DNA of 64,000 nt. It comes from Sulfurospirillum sp. SCADC. Lineage in GTDB: Bacteria > Campylobacterota > Campylobacteria > Campylobacterales > Sulfurospirillaceae. Positions within the stretch are counted from its first letter, which is position 1. Each line of letters opens with the position of its first letter. The position numbers were made by a program, and so were the translations under genes. The notes beneath the pieces were generated by a model that was not told the origin of the DNA, ran no database searches, and saw only the letters and a list, made by a program, of their open reading frames with translations. Below are positions 1 through 9,518 of the stretch, in pieces. The DNA lies in contig NZ_JQGK01000010.1 of assembly GCF_000743525.1 (NCBI RefSeq), positions 39,437 through 103,436 on the forward strand, given 5' to 3'.

Positions 1-72
1 AATTTGATAACAGCTAAATTCATCGTTTTAAATACCTTTAGAGTTGGTTAAGATTGTCGAAAATTGTATTAA

Positions 73-97
73 ATCAAACGTTACATGTAACGTTGAT
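73..97 (-). terminator. palindromic hairpin, probable terminator of the upstream-facing glycosyltransferase
   Basis: A near-perfect palindrome contains the 18-bp perfect core AACGTTACATGTAACGTT (77-94), extended on both sides by ATCAA/TTGAT with one bulged A. It lies 14 bases past the stop of the minus-strand glycosyltransferase gene, where a terminator is expected. Read on the minus strand it is followed by A/T-rich sequence but no clean U-run. The core is one of the 29 copies of the iterated motif TTACATGTAA. Terminator function is inferred from position and symmetry. Nothing else is visible in bases 1-110. Confidence 0.45.
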
Positions 98-110
98 AGA
101 ATCATTTGGG

Positions 111-1085
111 TTATGAATCTAATGACTGATCTATCGTGTGAATAAAATGCTCAAAACGTTTTTGCGTCTGTTGATACAGCTCGCTAAAGGCTTGGTAGCC
201 ATTGGTTTGATACTGTTGCAATAATGCCGTGTCGTGGATCAGTTTTTTCATCGCCTCTGCCAAAGCTTCGGGGGTATTTGGACACATGAGGATTTCATGA
301 TCATTAAAAAATTCATACATCGTAGGGGTCGTCATCGTAATCAATGCCTTTTGACATGCAAGTGCTTGGTATGCTTTATTGGGAATCACTGAAAAAGCTT
401 TTTGGCTATGGCCAAAGATACCAAGAACAATGTCGGCTTTTCGTATCTCATCGACCAGTGCTTGCTCATTCATAAAAAGACCATCCATTTTGACATTGCA
501 AAGATGAAGGTTTTCATGTAACGCTTTCATTGCTGAAAACATTTGCCCTTTGCCAATGACCTGCGCTTGAAAAGCAATCTGTTCTTTTTCAAGCAGTGCG
601 AAAGCTTTTAAGATAACATCAATACCATGTAAAGGGATAAAGGAGCCATAAAATAGAATACGTTTTGGTTCATCTATGCGCGGGTCTTTCGCAGGATAGT
701 AAAGCGAGGTATCGGCTAAAACTGGTAATACAAAATGCTCTCCTTTAAAGGCTCCAAAGAGTTTTTGCCAATAGTCAAAATGTGCTTGTGTATCCGAAAG
801 AAGATATTTTGAAAATCTAAAATTAACCCAATCTTGAAGGTATTTCCACCATGCTCTTGGATTGTATTTGCTAATTTTTTCTCTATCGTAGACGTAGGTG
901 TCATAGTTTGAGATAAAAAAATCATTGACAATGCGGTTACGTTTAAAAAAATGTTTGAAAAACTGGTTCTTGGAAAAAGGCAATAACATAAAAATATCAT
1001 TTTTACATGTAACATCGTTTAAGAGATGTTTAATAATATTAAAACGTGAATAATCTTTATTGTGTCTAAAAAGGTAGTGAAGCAT
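111..1085 (-). CDS. GT-B fold glycosyltransferase (family 4-like), LPS core/surface glycan
   Basis: A 324-residue protein with a GT4-like C-terminal half. The segment around residues 140-155 (KRILFYGSFIPLHGID) is the usual start of the second Rossmann domain. Around residues 225-245 there is a loop of the type GHSQKAFSVIPNKAYQALAC, where the nucleotide-sugar is normally held. The N-terminal acceptor half is divergent and I see no signal peptide. The gene is divergent from the O-antigen ligase-like gene and near lipid A and core genes, so a role in LPS core or O-antigen assembly is likely. Donor and acceptor cannot be told from sequence. One TTACATGTAA copy encodes VTCK near the N-terminus. 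Confidence 0.75.
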   Translation of the reverse strand: MLHYLFRHNKDYSRFNIIKHLLNDVTCKNDIFMLLPFSKNQFFKHFFKRNRIVNDFFISNYDTYVYDREKISKYNPRAWWKYLQDWVNFRFSKYLLSDTQAHFDYWQKLFGAFKGEHFVLPVLADTSLYYPAKDPRIDEPKRILFYGSFIPLHGIDVILKAFALLEKEQIAFQAQVIGKGQMFSAMKALHENLHLCNVKMDGLFMNEQALVDEIRKADIVLGIFGHSQKAFSVIPNKAYQALACQKALITMTTPTMYEFFNDHEILMCPNTPEALAEAMKKLIHDTALLQQYQTNGYQAFSELYQQTQKRFEHFIHTIDQSLDS

Positions 1086-1169
1086 GAACTATCTCCGATA
1101 AAATAAGCTTAGAGTTCCAAGTATAACCCATTTTGAATGATAACGACCTAAAATAAGTGCGCAGAACAT

Positions 1170-1198
1170 TTGCAGGAGGTTTTTCAATCTGCTATAAT
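1170..1198 (+). promoter_or_regulatory. sigma70-type promoter for the O-antigen ligase-like gene
   Basis: TTGCAG (1170-1175) and TATAAT (1193-1198) are separated by 17 bases and lie 36 bases before the ATG at 1234. The -10 is a perfect consensus and the -35 keeps the TTG. The region 1086-1233 separates two divergent genes and must hold promoters for both; I do not see an equally clear one for the minus strand. Confidence 0.6.
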
Positions 1199-1233
1199 TC
1201 CTGCACACAGTTAACGTGGCATAAAGGATACAC

Positions 1234-2442
1234 ATGGCAATAAATCGCGATAAAATTTTAGAATATCTGTTTTACCTACTCTCCCTTAGCTTTTTCATTG
1301 GAAAGTCTTATAAGGCTGTGACGGGGGTGATCGTTTTGGTTTTTTTGATTGATGTGATTGTAAAAAGGCGTTGGGATGTTTTTAATGATCCTATTTTTAT
1401 TGCCTTGGCATGTTGGTGTTCATACATCTTTAGCAGTGCACTGTGGGCCGTAAATCCCTACAGTGCTATGCGTAGCGCACTTCAAGTTTTTTTATGGTGT
1501 TTACTTTATGTTGCCATCAAATCAACGTTTATAACCAAAGCCTATATCGATCGCTATATACGCGTACAAATGATCGTTATTTTGTTTATTGTGGCGAATG
1601 CCCTTATGCAATTTATCATTGGTTTTAATCTTTTTGGTACACCGATCCAAGCCTCACGTGTTACAGATTTGTTCGGGCACAACAGAATTTTTGCTTATAG
1701 CTTTCCTCTTTGGATTGGTTTTTTTGGTGCTTTATTGGCACTGAAGGGACAGAAAACAAAAGAGTACCTTCTTTATGGTGTGGTACTGATGGGTATGCTT
1801 TTGACAATGCCTTTATCGGGAGCACGAGGGCCACTTCTTTTACTTGCCATCTTTTTACCGTTCATTGCATGGGTCAGCCCGTATCGTAAATGGGCCTTTA
1901 TGGCATTAGGGAGTTTTTTAGTCATCTCAGCGGTTGTCGTTTCGATGACGCCTCAATTGCAAGCACGCATCTTAACATTGGCTCATCCCTTTGAAGATCA
2001 AAAGCATACACGTGTTTCCATTTGGCTCACAGCCTTTGAAGAGTTTAAAGATAATCCCATTTTAGGGGTTGGTTTTAAAAATTTCCGCGATAGACAGTTT
2101 GAATATTACAAAGACTCTTTTGAAAGTCATGAGATCAATCCCAAAACGGGAGAAGGGCAGTTCCATGCGCATAGTCCGTGGATGGATATTTTAGCAGAAC
2201 AAGGTCTTGTAGGAATTGCATTTGCTTTTTTCTTACTTTTTACAATTGCAAAAATAGTCTACCGCTCAGGTCCAGTTGTCTTAATTGGAAGTATGGGCGT
2301 GTGGTACTCTTTCTCGCTACTCAATAGCGGATTTTCGCTCTCAAGTGGAACATGGTCCTTCTTTATGATCTTATCGATTTCTGTTTTTGCGATGATTTTC
2401 AATTATCAAAAGGCGTATTTGCAGGAAAAGAGACCTTTATAA
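1234..2442 (+). CDS. waaL: O-antigen ligase/polymerase family membrane protein (WaaL/Wzy_C)
   Basis: A 402-residue polytopic membrane protein with about ten hydrophobic segments. The central part carries the Wzy_C-family signature: SGARGP (around residue 195), RVSIWLTAFEEFKDNPILG before a large periplasmic loop, and HAHSPWMDILAEQGLVG (around residues 310-325) with the His expected in WaaL ligases. WaaL joins undecaprenyl-linked O-polysaccharide to lipid A-core in the periplasm. The polymerase Wzy shares the fold, and no other Wzy candidate is visible in the sugar cluster, so this gene could be either. It stands apart from that cluster and next to lipid A/core genes, which favours ligase. Its last 6 bases overlap the convergent glycosyltransferase gene. 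Confidence 0.65.
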   Translation: MAINRDKILEYLFYLLSLSFFIGKSYKAVTGVIVLVFLIDVIVKRRWDVFNDPIFIALACWCSYIFSSALWAVNPYSAMRSALQVFLWCLLYVAIKSTFITKAYIDRYIRVQMIVILFIVANALMQFIIGFNLFGTPIQASRVTDLFGHNRIFAYSFPLWIGFFGALLALKGQKTKEYLLYGVVLMGMLLTMPLSGARGPLLLLAIFLPFIAWVSPYRKWAFMALGSFLVISAVVVSMTPQLQARILTLAHPFEDQKHTRVSIWLTAFEEFKDNPILGVGFKNFRDRQFEYYKDSFESHEINPKTGEGQFHAHSPWMDILAEQGLVGIAFAFFLLFTIAKIVYRSGPVVLIGSMGVWYSFSLLNSGFSLSSGTWSFFMILSISVFAMIFNYQKAYLQEKRPL

Positions 2443-3540
2443 AGCCGAAGAGAATGTGGTGTAAATCGCCACATTTTTTTCCACCATTTGCTCCAATGAA
2501 AAATGTGTTTTGGCAAAAGCTTGAATCTGCTCTTTATCAAAGGGGTGGGTAAGCGCTTTTTGCATCAAAATGCAGAGTTCATGCGGCGCTTTGGGAGCAA
2601 AGAAAAATCCCGTTTCGCCTTCTTTGACATAATCTTGTGTTGCTCCAATCGGTGTTGCCAAAAGCGGTACGCCCATCGCAAGACTCTCCACATTCGCGCG
2701 TCCAAAGGTTTCAGGTTTAGTGGAAGATGAAATTGTAAGATCGGCTAGGGCATAGAGCTCTTTCATCTTGGATTGGCTTCCAAGAAAAACAATATCTTCC
2801 GCAAAGTCAGAATCAGCTACTAAACGTTGAAGCTCCTCATAATACGAGATACGCTTAGGATCAATACCGCCCACAAAAAAGAGTTTGATGTCATCTCTTT
2901 TTGCGCGAAGTTCTAAAAAAGCACGAATCGTCGTGGCTTGATCTTTCCAGTGCGTAATGCGAGCTACATGCAACATAACACGCTTTTGGGCTAACTGATG
3001 CTCGTGTTTAAAGGTCTCCATAAACGTTGTGTCTAATTCATGGGTGTTGAAGTAGTCAAAATCAATGCCTCTAGGAATGAGATGAATTTTAGAAGGCTCA
3101 GCATGAAAATGTTTGATGATGTGATCGATTAAAAACGAGCTCGCGCAGATAATCTGATCCGCTTTAACCATAATGGCGCTGTAGCGATTGACCGAGTTAA
3201 AGCCGTGTACGGTTGAGACAACGGGAAGGTGCAACAGTTTATTGGCAAAAAAGACCATCCAGGCGGGCACGCGACTTCTTACATGTAAAAGGGTAGGGTT
3301 GATTTTTTTAAGGGCGCAGTAGAGTTTCCAGATGCGCCAAGGAGCGCTCAGGATATTTTTTGAGCAGACATTGACCTTTACATGTAACGATCCATCTCGT
3401 TCTAATGGTTCGACCAATTTGCCGCCATTGCTGATCACAACACTCTCAAACCCTCGTTTGACCAATTCGCGTGAGAGCTCAACAACTCCTCTCTCTACGC
3501 CACCTTCATTGAGTTCGGGGATGAGTTGAACGATTTTCAT
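2437..3540 (-). CDS. glycosyltransferase family 4, probable LPS core enzyme
   Basis: A 367-residue GT-B glycosyltransferase. The N-terminal LIPELNEGGVERGV is the classic glycine-rich acceptor-domain start of GT4 enzymes. HVARITHWKDQ (around residue 190) begins the donor domain, and SSTKPETFGRANVESLAMGVPLL (around residues 270-293, in pieces) is the E-x7-E nucleotide-sugar binding region. The family transfers sugars with retention, often building LPS core or O-units at the inner face of the membrane. Start codon and upstream stop overlap by 4 bases (ATGA type) with the ELM1-family gene, so the two are probably translated together in one minus-strand operon with the acyltransferase. Two copies of TTACATGTAA give LHV tripeptides. 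The exact sugar is unknown. Confidence 0.85.
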   Translation of the reverse strand: MKIVQLIPELNEGGVERGVVELSRELVKRGFESVVISNGGKLVEPLERDGSLHVKVNVCSKNILSAPWRIWKLYCALKKINPTLLHVRSRVPAWMVFFANKLLHLPVVSTVHGFNSVNRYSAIMVKADQIICASSFLIDHIIKHFHAEPSKIHLIPRGIDFDYFNTHELDTTFMETFKHEHQLAQKRVMLHVARITHWKDQATTIRAFLELRAKRDDIKLFFVGGIDPKRISYYEELQRLVADSDFAEDIVFLGSQSKMKELYALADLTISSSTKPETFGRANVESLAMGVPLLATPIGATQDYVKEGETGFFFAPKAPHELCILMQKALTHPFDKEQIQAFAKTHFSLEQMVEKNVAIYTTFSSAL

Positions 3541-4430
3541 GCGTTTACCTTTTGTGCGTAGTGGTGAAAGTCTATTTTTCGACTATTATGAGCGAGAGTG
3601 CCATCAAACAGATGCAGGTATTCTTCTTTTTCAAGGGTTTGGGTCATCGTGAAAAATTTATTGTTTTGCGTTTTTCCCAGTGGCAGTATCTCAACGCATG
3701 ACGTTCCGTAACTGATTGCTTCGCTGATCATCGATGTGGAGTCAATCGTGATAAAAACGACCTCACACTGCGCTACAAAATCGGCAATGGGATTGATCTT
3801 AGTGTTTGAAAAAATCACACTGTACGCAAACGGGTAGTTTTCCACTAGCCTCTCGATCTCTTGGGGCGTTCTTGGCGATGTGGTGACAGCGATTTCATAG
3901 CCTTGAAACTGTTCAAAGATAAAGTCCAACTGGCTTTTGAGAAGAGTTTTATCCATCTTAAAAAGCGCGTTGTTCCCCCCGATAATAATTCCCACGGATT
4001 TGCCTTTAGGTACGAAAAGTCCTTTAGGTTCCACGTAACTAAAATTGGCAGGAAGTGCGATGATATTCTTTTGCTTAGGAGGATGGTCGTGTGCTTGCGC
4101 AAAGATCAGATCAAAATCATAACGGTAGCTTTGCGGCAACATCATTGTGACGGATTTAATGCCCAATGTTCGAGCGAGCGTTTTGTTCGCATAATACGTG
4201 CTTGAACCTGCAGAGACGAGGAAATCGTAACTTTGCTTTAGAGGCTGATCCAGTTTAAACAAAAAAGTCGTGTAGATTTTGAGGCGATCCAGTAGGTAAG
4301 AGAGCAGTTTGTACGCTTTACATGTAAAGTGCACAGAGCGTATCTCGTAGTGAGCTCCTAGGTGTTTGGCAAGGGCTATAGACTGGTTGAGGTGTCCCAT
4401 GCGCCCATCACTTAATATGAGCAGGGTCAC
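3537..4430 (-). CDS. ELM1-family (DUF1022) putative glycosyltransferase
   Basis: A 297-residue protein of the family annotated as mitochondrial fission ELM1, which in bacteria is a GT-B-like protein found in LPS loci. Family marks are the start ILSDGRMGHLNQS (residues 4-16), the GGNNA loop (around 152), VTTSPRTP, and FITIDSTSMISEAISYG (around 227-243) that resembles a nucleotide-sugar site. It sits between an acyltransferase and a GT4 gene with 4-base overlaps on both sides, so a function in lipid A-core assembly is likely. The fission name comes from a plant homologue and does not apply here. No substrate can be assigned. Confidence 0.75.
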   Translation of the reverse strand: MTLLILSDGRMGHLNQSIALAKHLGAHYEIRSVHFTCKAYKLLSYLLDRLKIYTTFLFKLDQPLKQSYDFLVSAGSSTYYANKTLARTLGIKSVTMMLPQSYRYDFDLIFAQAHDHPPKQKNIIALPANFSYVEPKGLFVPKGKSVGIIIGGNNALFKMDKTLLKSQLDFIFEQFQGYEIAVTTSPRTPQEIERLVENYPFAYSVIFSNTKINPIADFVAQCEVVFITIDSTSMISEAISYGTSCVEILPLGKTQNNKFFTMTQTLEKEEYLHLFDGTLAHNSRKIDFHHYAQKVNA

Positions 4431-5317
4431 TTAAAGAGTCTCCATCGATCATGCATCCAAAACCACTGTTCGGGATACTCTTTAATGACCGCTTCGATGA
4501 TGTCGTTGTAATGTTGAGTGAGACGTGCTATTTTTTCCACTTCGCTGAGCTCTTCTGGCAAAGCAATCTCTTGGGTTGAACCGATGATAAGCTTGTACCG
4601 TCCATCGCTTTGGCGAGCCATAAAGAGCGGAACAACGGAAGGGTTATAGCGAAGTTTAAGCAGTCCAATCGAGTTGATGGTATCGGCAGGATGTCCAAAA
4701 AAATTGGTTTTAATGCTACTGGCACCACCTGATTTTTGATCGATCAGCATCCCTGCGATTTTTTTTTGCGTAAATGCCTTTACGATGGCTATCATAGCTT
4801 TGCTTTTATGAGCCAGTGTGTTGCCATAACGTGTGCGAAAAGGGGTCGTGATGCGCTCTTCAATGAGGTGATTATTGCCTTTTCTCCCGATGACGACCAT
4901 AGGATAGCCATGTTTAGCCAGAAAGTGTGCCAGCAATTCCCAGTTCCCAAAATGTGCGGTAAGAAGGAGTTTGCCTCTGTTGGCATCGTCAAAATAGAGC
5001 TTTAACTCATGAAGTGCTTCTTCATAGTTTGAAACCATGTCATCAATGTCGAGCCGTTGGTGCATCATAAGCAGTATTTCTGCAATGCTGATGGCAACAT
5101 TTTGATAAATAGTTTTTGCCAATGTGTAGCGTTCATGTTCTGTTTTGTGGGGGTAGGCAAGGGCTAAGTTTTGAAGGGTAATGGCACGTCTTCGCTTATC
5201 GAGCGTAAAAAAAAGTGCTGCTAGGAGCTTACAAAACCCATAAATCAAAGGTATGGGCAACAATTTGGTTAAGAGTAGAACACCTTTGAGGGCGTAGTAT
5301 TCCAAAAAAATTCTCAT
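4427..5317 (-). CDS. htrB: lipid A biosynthesis late acyltransferase (HtrB/LpxL family)
   Basis: A 296-residue protein matching the LpxL/LpxM/HtrB family in length and motifs. A hydrophobic N-terminal segment (residues 12-38) should anchor it to the inner membrane. The HX4E catalytic pair is H122 and E127 in AHFGNWELL. MLIDQKSGG (around residue 192) matches the conserved DQ segment, and WFWMHDRWR stands at the C-terminus. It transfers an acyl chain from acyl-ACP to Kdo-lipid IVA. It is the first gene of a minus-strand operon with the ELM1 and GT4 genes. HtrB and the related LpxL/P names cannot be separated from sequence alone. Confidence 0.85.
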   Translation of the reverse strand: MRIFLEYYALKGVLLLTKLLPIPLIYGFCKLLAALFFTLDKRRRAITLQNLALAYPHKTEHERYTLAKTIYQNVAISIAEILLMMHQRLDIDDMVSNYEEALHELKLYFDDANRGKLLLTAHFGNWELLAHFLAKHGYPMVVIGRKGNNHLIEERITTPFRTRYGNTLAHKSKAMIAIVKAFTQKKIAGMLIDQKSGGASSIKTNFFGHPADTINSIGLLKLRYNPSVVPLFMARQSDGRYKLIIGSTQEIALPEELSEVEKIARLTQHYNDIIEAVIKEYPEQWFWMHDRWRLFK

Positions 5318-5362
5318 CTCATCACTTTCAAAATTGAATTAAGGTAAAATTAGACTTCTTTC

Positions 5363-5435
5363 ATCACCCTTGAAAAGATAAAGAGTTTGTTCAGAGTGAT
5401 GTGCTATGGACATGACTCTTTTTTCAATGGGTGAT
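5363..5435. repeat. long imperfect inverted repeat between divergent genes
   Basis: The arms are ATCACCCTTGAAAA (5363-5376) plus AAAGAGT (about 5380-5386), and ACTCTTTTTTCAATGGGTGAT (5415-5435, in two pieces). The stem is interrupted only by a GAT/GATA insertion and one extra A, with an apical loop of about 28 bases. It lies in the 161-base gap between the htrB-like and exonuclease genes, which point away from each other, so a terminator is not expected. It may be a structured leader of the exonuclease transcript, an operator, or the remnant of a small mobile element. Confidence 0.5.
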
Positions 5436-5478
5436 TAAAAAAGTCTATTCTATCTAAACTGAGCCAAAGAGGTACTTA

Positions 5479-6267
5479 ATGATCTGTGTATTCGATATAG
5501 AGACCATCCCTGATACCACGCTAATTCGAAGTGTCCTAAGCCTTGAAGGAGACGATCATGAGGTTTCGCTTTTAGCGCAAAGTGAACAAGAAGCAAAGAG
5601 TGGAAGCAGCTTCTTACCGCTTTGCTTTCATAAAATTGTAGCGATTTCGGCTGTGATTGCTGATGATTTTGGCATCTTTCGCAAGGTGAGTAGCATTGAG
5701 GGAGTCAGCGAACATGAGATGATCAAAAGTTTTTTAGGCTTCATCAACAAACACAATCCAAAGTTAGTCAGTTTTAACGGGCGTAGCTTTGATATGCCAC
5801 TTCTCATGCTTCGTGCTATGCAATACAATCTTACATGTAACGCGTATTTTGAGCAGGATAACAAAGAGCTCAATAAAAACAAATGGGAAAATTACCGTGC
5901 GCGCTACAGTGATCGCTTTCATGTGGATTTACTCGATCATCTGTGCGAATTTGGCGCCGTGCGTGGGCTTAAACTCGATCACGTCTGCTCGATGGTCGGA
6001 CTTCCTGGCAAATACGATGTCCATGGCGATCAAGTGATGGAGCTTTATTATGCGGGTGAAATCGAAAAAATCAAGGAGTATTGCGAAAGCGATGTGCTTA
6101 ACACCTATTGGCTATTTTTAAAGTATGAACTCTTAAAAGGGAACCTCATTATAGAGGATTATCAGCGTGCATTGGTTACAATGCAGGAAAATTTGCACGT
6201 CGATAAGTCTTATACAGACGTCTTTGGCATCGCAATTGAAGAAGAATTGTACAAGGAGAACCATTGA
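5479..6267 (+). CDS. PolB-like 3'-5' exonuclease
   Basis: A 262-residue protein of the family described as predicted 3'-5' exonuclease related to the PolB exonuclease domain. The DEDD residues are visible: FDIETIPD at the N-terminus (D5, E7), SFNGRSFDMPLL (Exo II, around residue 97) and YCESDVLNTYWLF (Exo III, around residue 205). It stands alone without a polymerase, as usual for this family, and probably trims DNA ends in repair, but its biological role is not settled. It opens the long plus-strand run and overlaps the phosphomannomutase gene by 4 bases. One TTACATGTAA encodes LTCN. Confidence 0.8.
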   Translation: MICVFDIETIPDTTLIRSVLSLEGDDHEVSLLAQSEQEAKSGSSFLPLCFHKIVAISAVIADDFGIFRKVSSIEGVSEHEMIKSFLGFINKHNPKLVSFNGRSFDMPLLMLRAMQYNLTCNAYFEQDNKELNKNKWENYRARYSDRFHVDLLDHLCEFGAVRGLKLDHVCSMVGLPGKYDVHGDQVMELYYAGEIEKIKEYCESDVLNTYWLFLKYELLKGNLIIEDYQRALVTMQENLHVDKSYTDVFGIAIEEELYKENH

Positions 6268-7634
6268 AAACGATTTTTAGAGAGTATGACATTAGAGGCA
6301 TTTACGAAAAAGAGTTGAATGAGCAAACGGTTAAACTCATTGGGTATTTTTTAGGAAAGCAGATTGTCAAAGTGGGCAAAAATGTTGCGATTGGCTATGA
6401 CGCGCGTTCACATTCACCGATTTTGTGCGAGTATCTTACGAGTGGTTTGAACAAAGCAGGGTGTAAAGTTTTGACGATGGGACTGGTTGCAACGCCGGTC
6501 AATTACTTTAGTAACTTTCAAAACTTCGATGGTGTGAACCCTAACGCTTCTATTATGATCACCGGTTCTCACAACCCAAGTGAATACAATGGTTTTAAAA
6601 TCACGATTGATAAAAAGCCCTTTTTTGGCGAAGATATTTACGCGCTGGGTCGTGAAATTATCCAAAATTACGAGTTGGAAATCGAAGATGATTTAAGCTC
6701 TGCGTTTATCAATGCCAAAGAGCGTTATATCGCCTATCTTATCAAAGAGTTTGACCATCTTAAAGGCTTTAAACAGCCGTTTGTCTATGACTGTGGCAAT
6801 GGCGTCGCAGGCGTTGTGGTGCAAGATGTTTTCAAAGCTTTAGGCTTTACATGTAAAGGTTTGTACACAGACCCAGATGGCACGTTCCCAAATCACCACC
6901 CCGACCCAACCGTAGAGAAAAATCTCAAAGATATTAAAAAAGAGCTTGAGGGTGAGTATGCGCTTGGGTTTGCGTATGATGGCGATGCCGATAGATTGGC
7001 GTTTTTGACGAAGCACAATAATGTCAAGGGTGACATTATGGCAATTCTTTTCTCCAGTGCTATGAAAAACCCAACCGTTATCGGTGAAGTGAAATGTTCG
7101 CAAGTGATGTACGATGAGATCAACAAGCGTGGCAAAGCGATTATGTATAAAACAGGGCATAGTAACCTTAAAGTGATGATCGCTCAAACCAATGCCGATT
7201 TTGCAGCGGAAGTCAGTGGTCACCTCTTTTTTAATGACCGTTATTTTGGTTATGACGATGCGATTTATGCAACACTTCGTATGATTGAAATGGTAAAAAA
7301 TGGTTTGGATGTCGATGCTGAAATCGCCAAATTACCTGTGGTTTACTCCACCGAAGAGCTTAAAGTCGAGACCAATGAAAGTGATAAATTTCCCCTCGTT
7401 GACAAGGTCAAAGAGCTTCTTAAAAACCCTCCAAAAGATTTTCCTGCTATTAAAGAGATTGTCGATGTCGATGGTGTCAGAGTGATCTTTAACGATGGTT
7501 GGGGATTGGTCAGAGCGAGTAATACAACACCCGTTTTAGTGACTCGTTTTGAATCGACCAATGCGGATAACGCGAAATTGTATGAGAAAAAGTTGAACGA
7601 GCTTATTGCAACGGCGAAAGCAGAGCTTCACTAA
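6264..7634 (+). CDS. manB: phosphomannomutase/phosphoglucomutase
   Basis: A 456-residue alpha-D-phosphohexomutase of normal length. The phosphoserine loop is [11 protein letters not shown] with S102. The metal loop is DGDADR (residues 239-244), the sugar-binding loop is EVSGHLFF (around 320), and the phosphate-binding loop is RASNTTP near the C-terminus. The enzyme interconverts hexose 6- and 1-phosphates. The downstream manC-gmd-fcl genes need mannose 1-phosphate and the rfbA, rfbF and ugd routes need glucose 1-phosphate, so it can supply all of them. Its start overlaps the exonuclease stop (ATGA). One TTACATGTAA encodes FTCK. Confidence 0.9.
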   Translation: MKTIFREYDIRGIYEKELNEQTVKLIGYFLGKQIVKVGKNVAIGYDARSHSPILCEYLTSGLNKAGCKVLTMGLVATPVNYFSNFQNFDGVNPNASIMITGSHNPSEYNGFKITIDKKPFFGEDIYALGREIIQNYELEIEDDLSSAFINAKERYIAYLIKEFDHLKGFKQPFVYDCGNGVAGVVVQDVFKALGFTCKGLYTDPDGTFPNHHPDPTVEKNLKDIKKELEGEYALGFAYDGDADRLAFLTKHNNVKGDIMAILFSSAMKNPTVIGEVKCSQVMYDEINKRGKAIMYKTGHSNLKVMIAQTNADFAAEVSGHLFFNDRYFGYDDAIYATLRMIEMVKNGLDVDAEIAKLPVVYSTEELKVETNESDKFPLVDKVKELLKNPPKDFPAIKEIVDVDGVRVIFNDGWGLVRASNTTPVLVTRFESTNADNAKLYEKKLNELIATAKAELH

Positions 7635-7635
7635 A

Positions 7636-8499
7636 ATGAAAGGCATTATCCTAGCAGGAGGAAGTGGAACGAGACTTTATCCTGTGACGCAAACGATCAG
7701 CAAACAGCTGTTGCCCATTTACGATAAACCGATGATCTATTATCCGCTTTCTGTCTTGATGTTGGCAGGAATTCGTGAAATCTTGATTATCTCAACACCT
7801 CAGGATATTGGCAAATTTGAAGAGCTTTTTGGTGATGGAAGTCATTGGGGACTTTCCCTTTCCTATAAAATTCAGCCGAGTCCCGATGGGCTTGCGCAAG
7901 CGTTTCTTTTAGGCGAAGCGTTTATCGGAAACGATAGTGTCTGCTTGATCTTGGGCGATAATATCTTCTACGGGCAAGGCTTTACCCCACTGCTTCAAAA
8001 TGCAGCCAAACTCGAAAAAGGTGCGATTGTGTTTGGCTATCAAGTCAAAGATCCGCAACGTTTTGGTGTCGTGGAATTTGATGAAAATCAAAAAGCAATC
8101 AGCATCGAAGAAAAACCTAAAAATCCCAAATCTCCTTTTGCCGTCACGGGGCTTTATTTCTACGATAATAGTGTGATTGAAATCGCAAAAGCGGTTAAGC
8201 CAAGTGAGCGTGGCGAGTTAGAAATTACCGATGTGAATGATGCGTATTTGAAACGTGGAGATTTACAGGTAGAAGTATTAGGACGTGGATTTGCGTGGCT
8301 CGATACGGGAACGCATGAGAGTCTGTTGGAGGCTGGTTTATTTGTCCAAACGATTGAAAAACGCCAAGGTTATAAGATCGCTTGTTTGGAAGAGATCGCT
8401 TACAATTATGGCTGGATTAGCAAAGAGCAAATTTTAGAGATCGCTAAGCCTCTGAGTAAAAATGGATACGGTGAATACCTTAAGGAGTTGGTTAAATGA
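7636..8499 (+). CDS. rfbA: glucose-1-phosphate thymidylyltransferase
   Basis: A 287-residue RmlA/Rfb[19 protein letters not shown] is the nucleotide-binding start. [16 protein letters not shown] and ILGDNIFYG follow, and EEKPKNPKS with TGLYFYD completes the sugar-binding site. It makes dTDP-glucose from glucose 1-phosphate and dTTP. I chose the ATG at 7636, one base past the phosphomannomutase stop, because it gives the canonical N-terminus; an in-frame start 30 bases upstream adds unrelated residues. rfbB follows with a 4-base overlap. Confidence 0.95.
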   Translation: MKGIILAGGSGTRLYPVTQTISKQLLPIYDKPMIYYPLSVLMLAGIREILIISTPQDIGKFEELFGDGSHWGLSLSYKIQPSPDGLAQAFLLGEAFIGNDSVCLILGDNIFYGQGFTPLLQNAAKLEKGAIVFGYQVKDPQRFGVVEFDENQKAISIEEKPKNPKSPFAVTGLYFYDNSVIEIAKAVKPSERGELEITDVNDAYLKRGDLQVEVLGRGFAWLDTGTHESLLEAGLFVQTIEKRQGYKIACLEEIAYNYGWISKEQILEIAKPLSKNGYGEYLKELVK

Positions 8500-9518
8500 G
8501 TCAAAAGTACATCTTAGTTACCGGCTGTGCAGGGTTTATCGGCTCCAACTTTGTCCCTTATTTCTTAGATCAATACCAAGAGTATCACCTCATTAATTTA
8601 GACCTTCTCACGTATGCTGGAAATGTAGAAAACCTTAGCGAAGTGGAAGATGAACCGCGGTACACCTTTGTACAAGGCGATATTTGCGATCGAGCTTTAG
8701 TCGAATCCTTGTTTGAAAAATATTCAATCCAAGGTGTGATTCACTTTGCCGCAGAGTCGCATGTGGATAATTCCATCAAAAATCCAGGTGTGTTTATCGA
8801 GACCAATGTGAATGGAACCTTTACCTTGATTGACGTGGCGTATAAAACGTGGATGGAAAAACCCTTTGTGCTTAAAGAAGGATATGAGGAGTGTCGTTTT
8901 CATCATATCTCTACCGATGAAGTCTATGGAACATTAGGGGCTACGGGACTTTTTACAGAAACAACCAGTTACGCACCTAATTCTCCTTACTCCGCGTCCA
9001 AAGCAGGAAGCGATATGATCGTACGAGCCTATCATCACACCTATGGGATGAATACGGTCATCACCAATTGTTCCAATAACTATGGTCCTAAACAACACGA
9101 TGAAAAACTCATTCCTACCATCATACGAAAAGCGCTAAGCAATCAACTCATTCCCATTTACGGTGATGGTCAAAATATCCGCGATTGGCTGTATGTCTTA
9201 GATCATTGCAAAGGCATCGACCTTGTTTTTCATGAGGGAAACAGAGGCGAGACCTACAATATCGGTGGACGCAATGAGCGCGATAATCTTTATATCGCGC
9301 ATAAAATCTGTGAAATTTTAGACACTTTAAAACCCAAAGCGACCTCGTACAAAGAGCAGATCAGCTTTGTGGAAGATCGAGCAGGGCATGACAGGCGTTA
9401 CGCCATTGATGCGACGAAGATTGAGACCAAACTGGGCTGGGAAGCGGAAGAAAATTTTGAATCGGGCATACTTAAGACGATTCAATGGTATTTGAAAAAA
9501 TACAAAGCAGAGGCATAA
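8496..9518 (+). CDS. rfbB: dTDP-glucose 4,6-dehydratase
   Basis: A 340-residue extended SDR. The NAD-binding GCAGFIG is at residues 10-16. [10 protein letters not shown] and STDEVYG (the D-E pair of 4,6-dehydratases) are followed by YSASK as the catalytic YxxxK. It converts dTDP-glucose to dTDP-4-keto-6-deoxyglucose. No rfbD is in the window and the only RmlC-type epimerase gene sits among CDP-sugar genes, so completion to dTDP-rhamnose would need genes elsewhere. Another 4-keto sugar product is also possible. Confidence 0.95.
   Translation: MSQKYILVTGCAGFIGSNFVPYFLDQYQEYHLINLDLLTYAGNVENLSEVEDEPRYTFVQGDICDRALVESLFEKYSIQGVIHFAAESHVDNSIKNPGVFIETNVNGTFTLIDVAYKTWMEKPFVLKEGYEECRFHHISTDEVYGTLGATGLFTETTSYAPNSPYSASKAGSDMIVRAYHHTYGMNTVITNCSNNYGPKQHDEKLIPTIIRKALSNQLIPIYGDGQNIRDWLYVLDHCKGIDLVFHEGNRGETYNIGGRNERDNLYIAHKICEILDTLKPKATSYKEQISFVEDRAGHDRRYAIDATKIETKLGWEAEENFESGILKTIQWYLKKYKAEA

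Noticed and set aside
3861..4205. Open frames opposite or inside the large genes (for example 114 codons opposite the ELM1-family gene)
   Set aside because: They lie fully within better supported genes, have no ribosome site or family features and are shadows of the real coding strand.
3537..4430. Mitochondrial fission function suggested by the ELM1 family name
   Set aside because: The name comes from a plant protein; in a bacterial LPS operon a glycosyltransferase-like role is more sensible.
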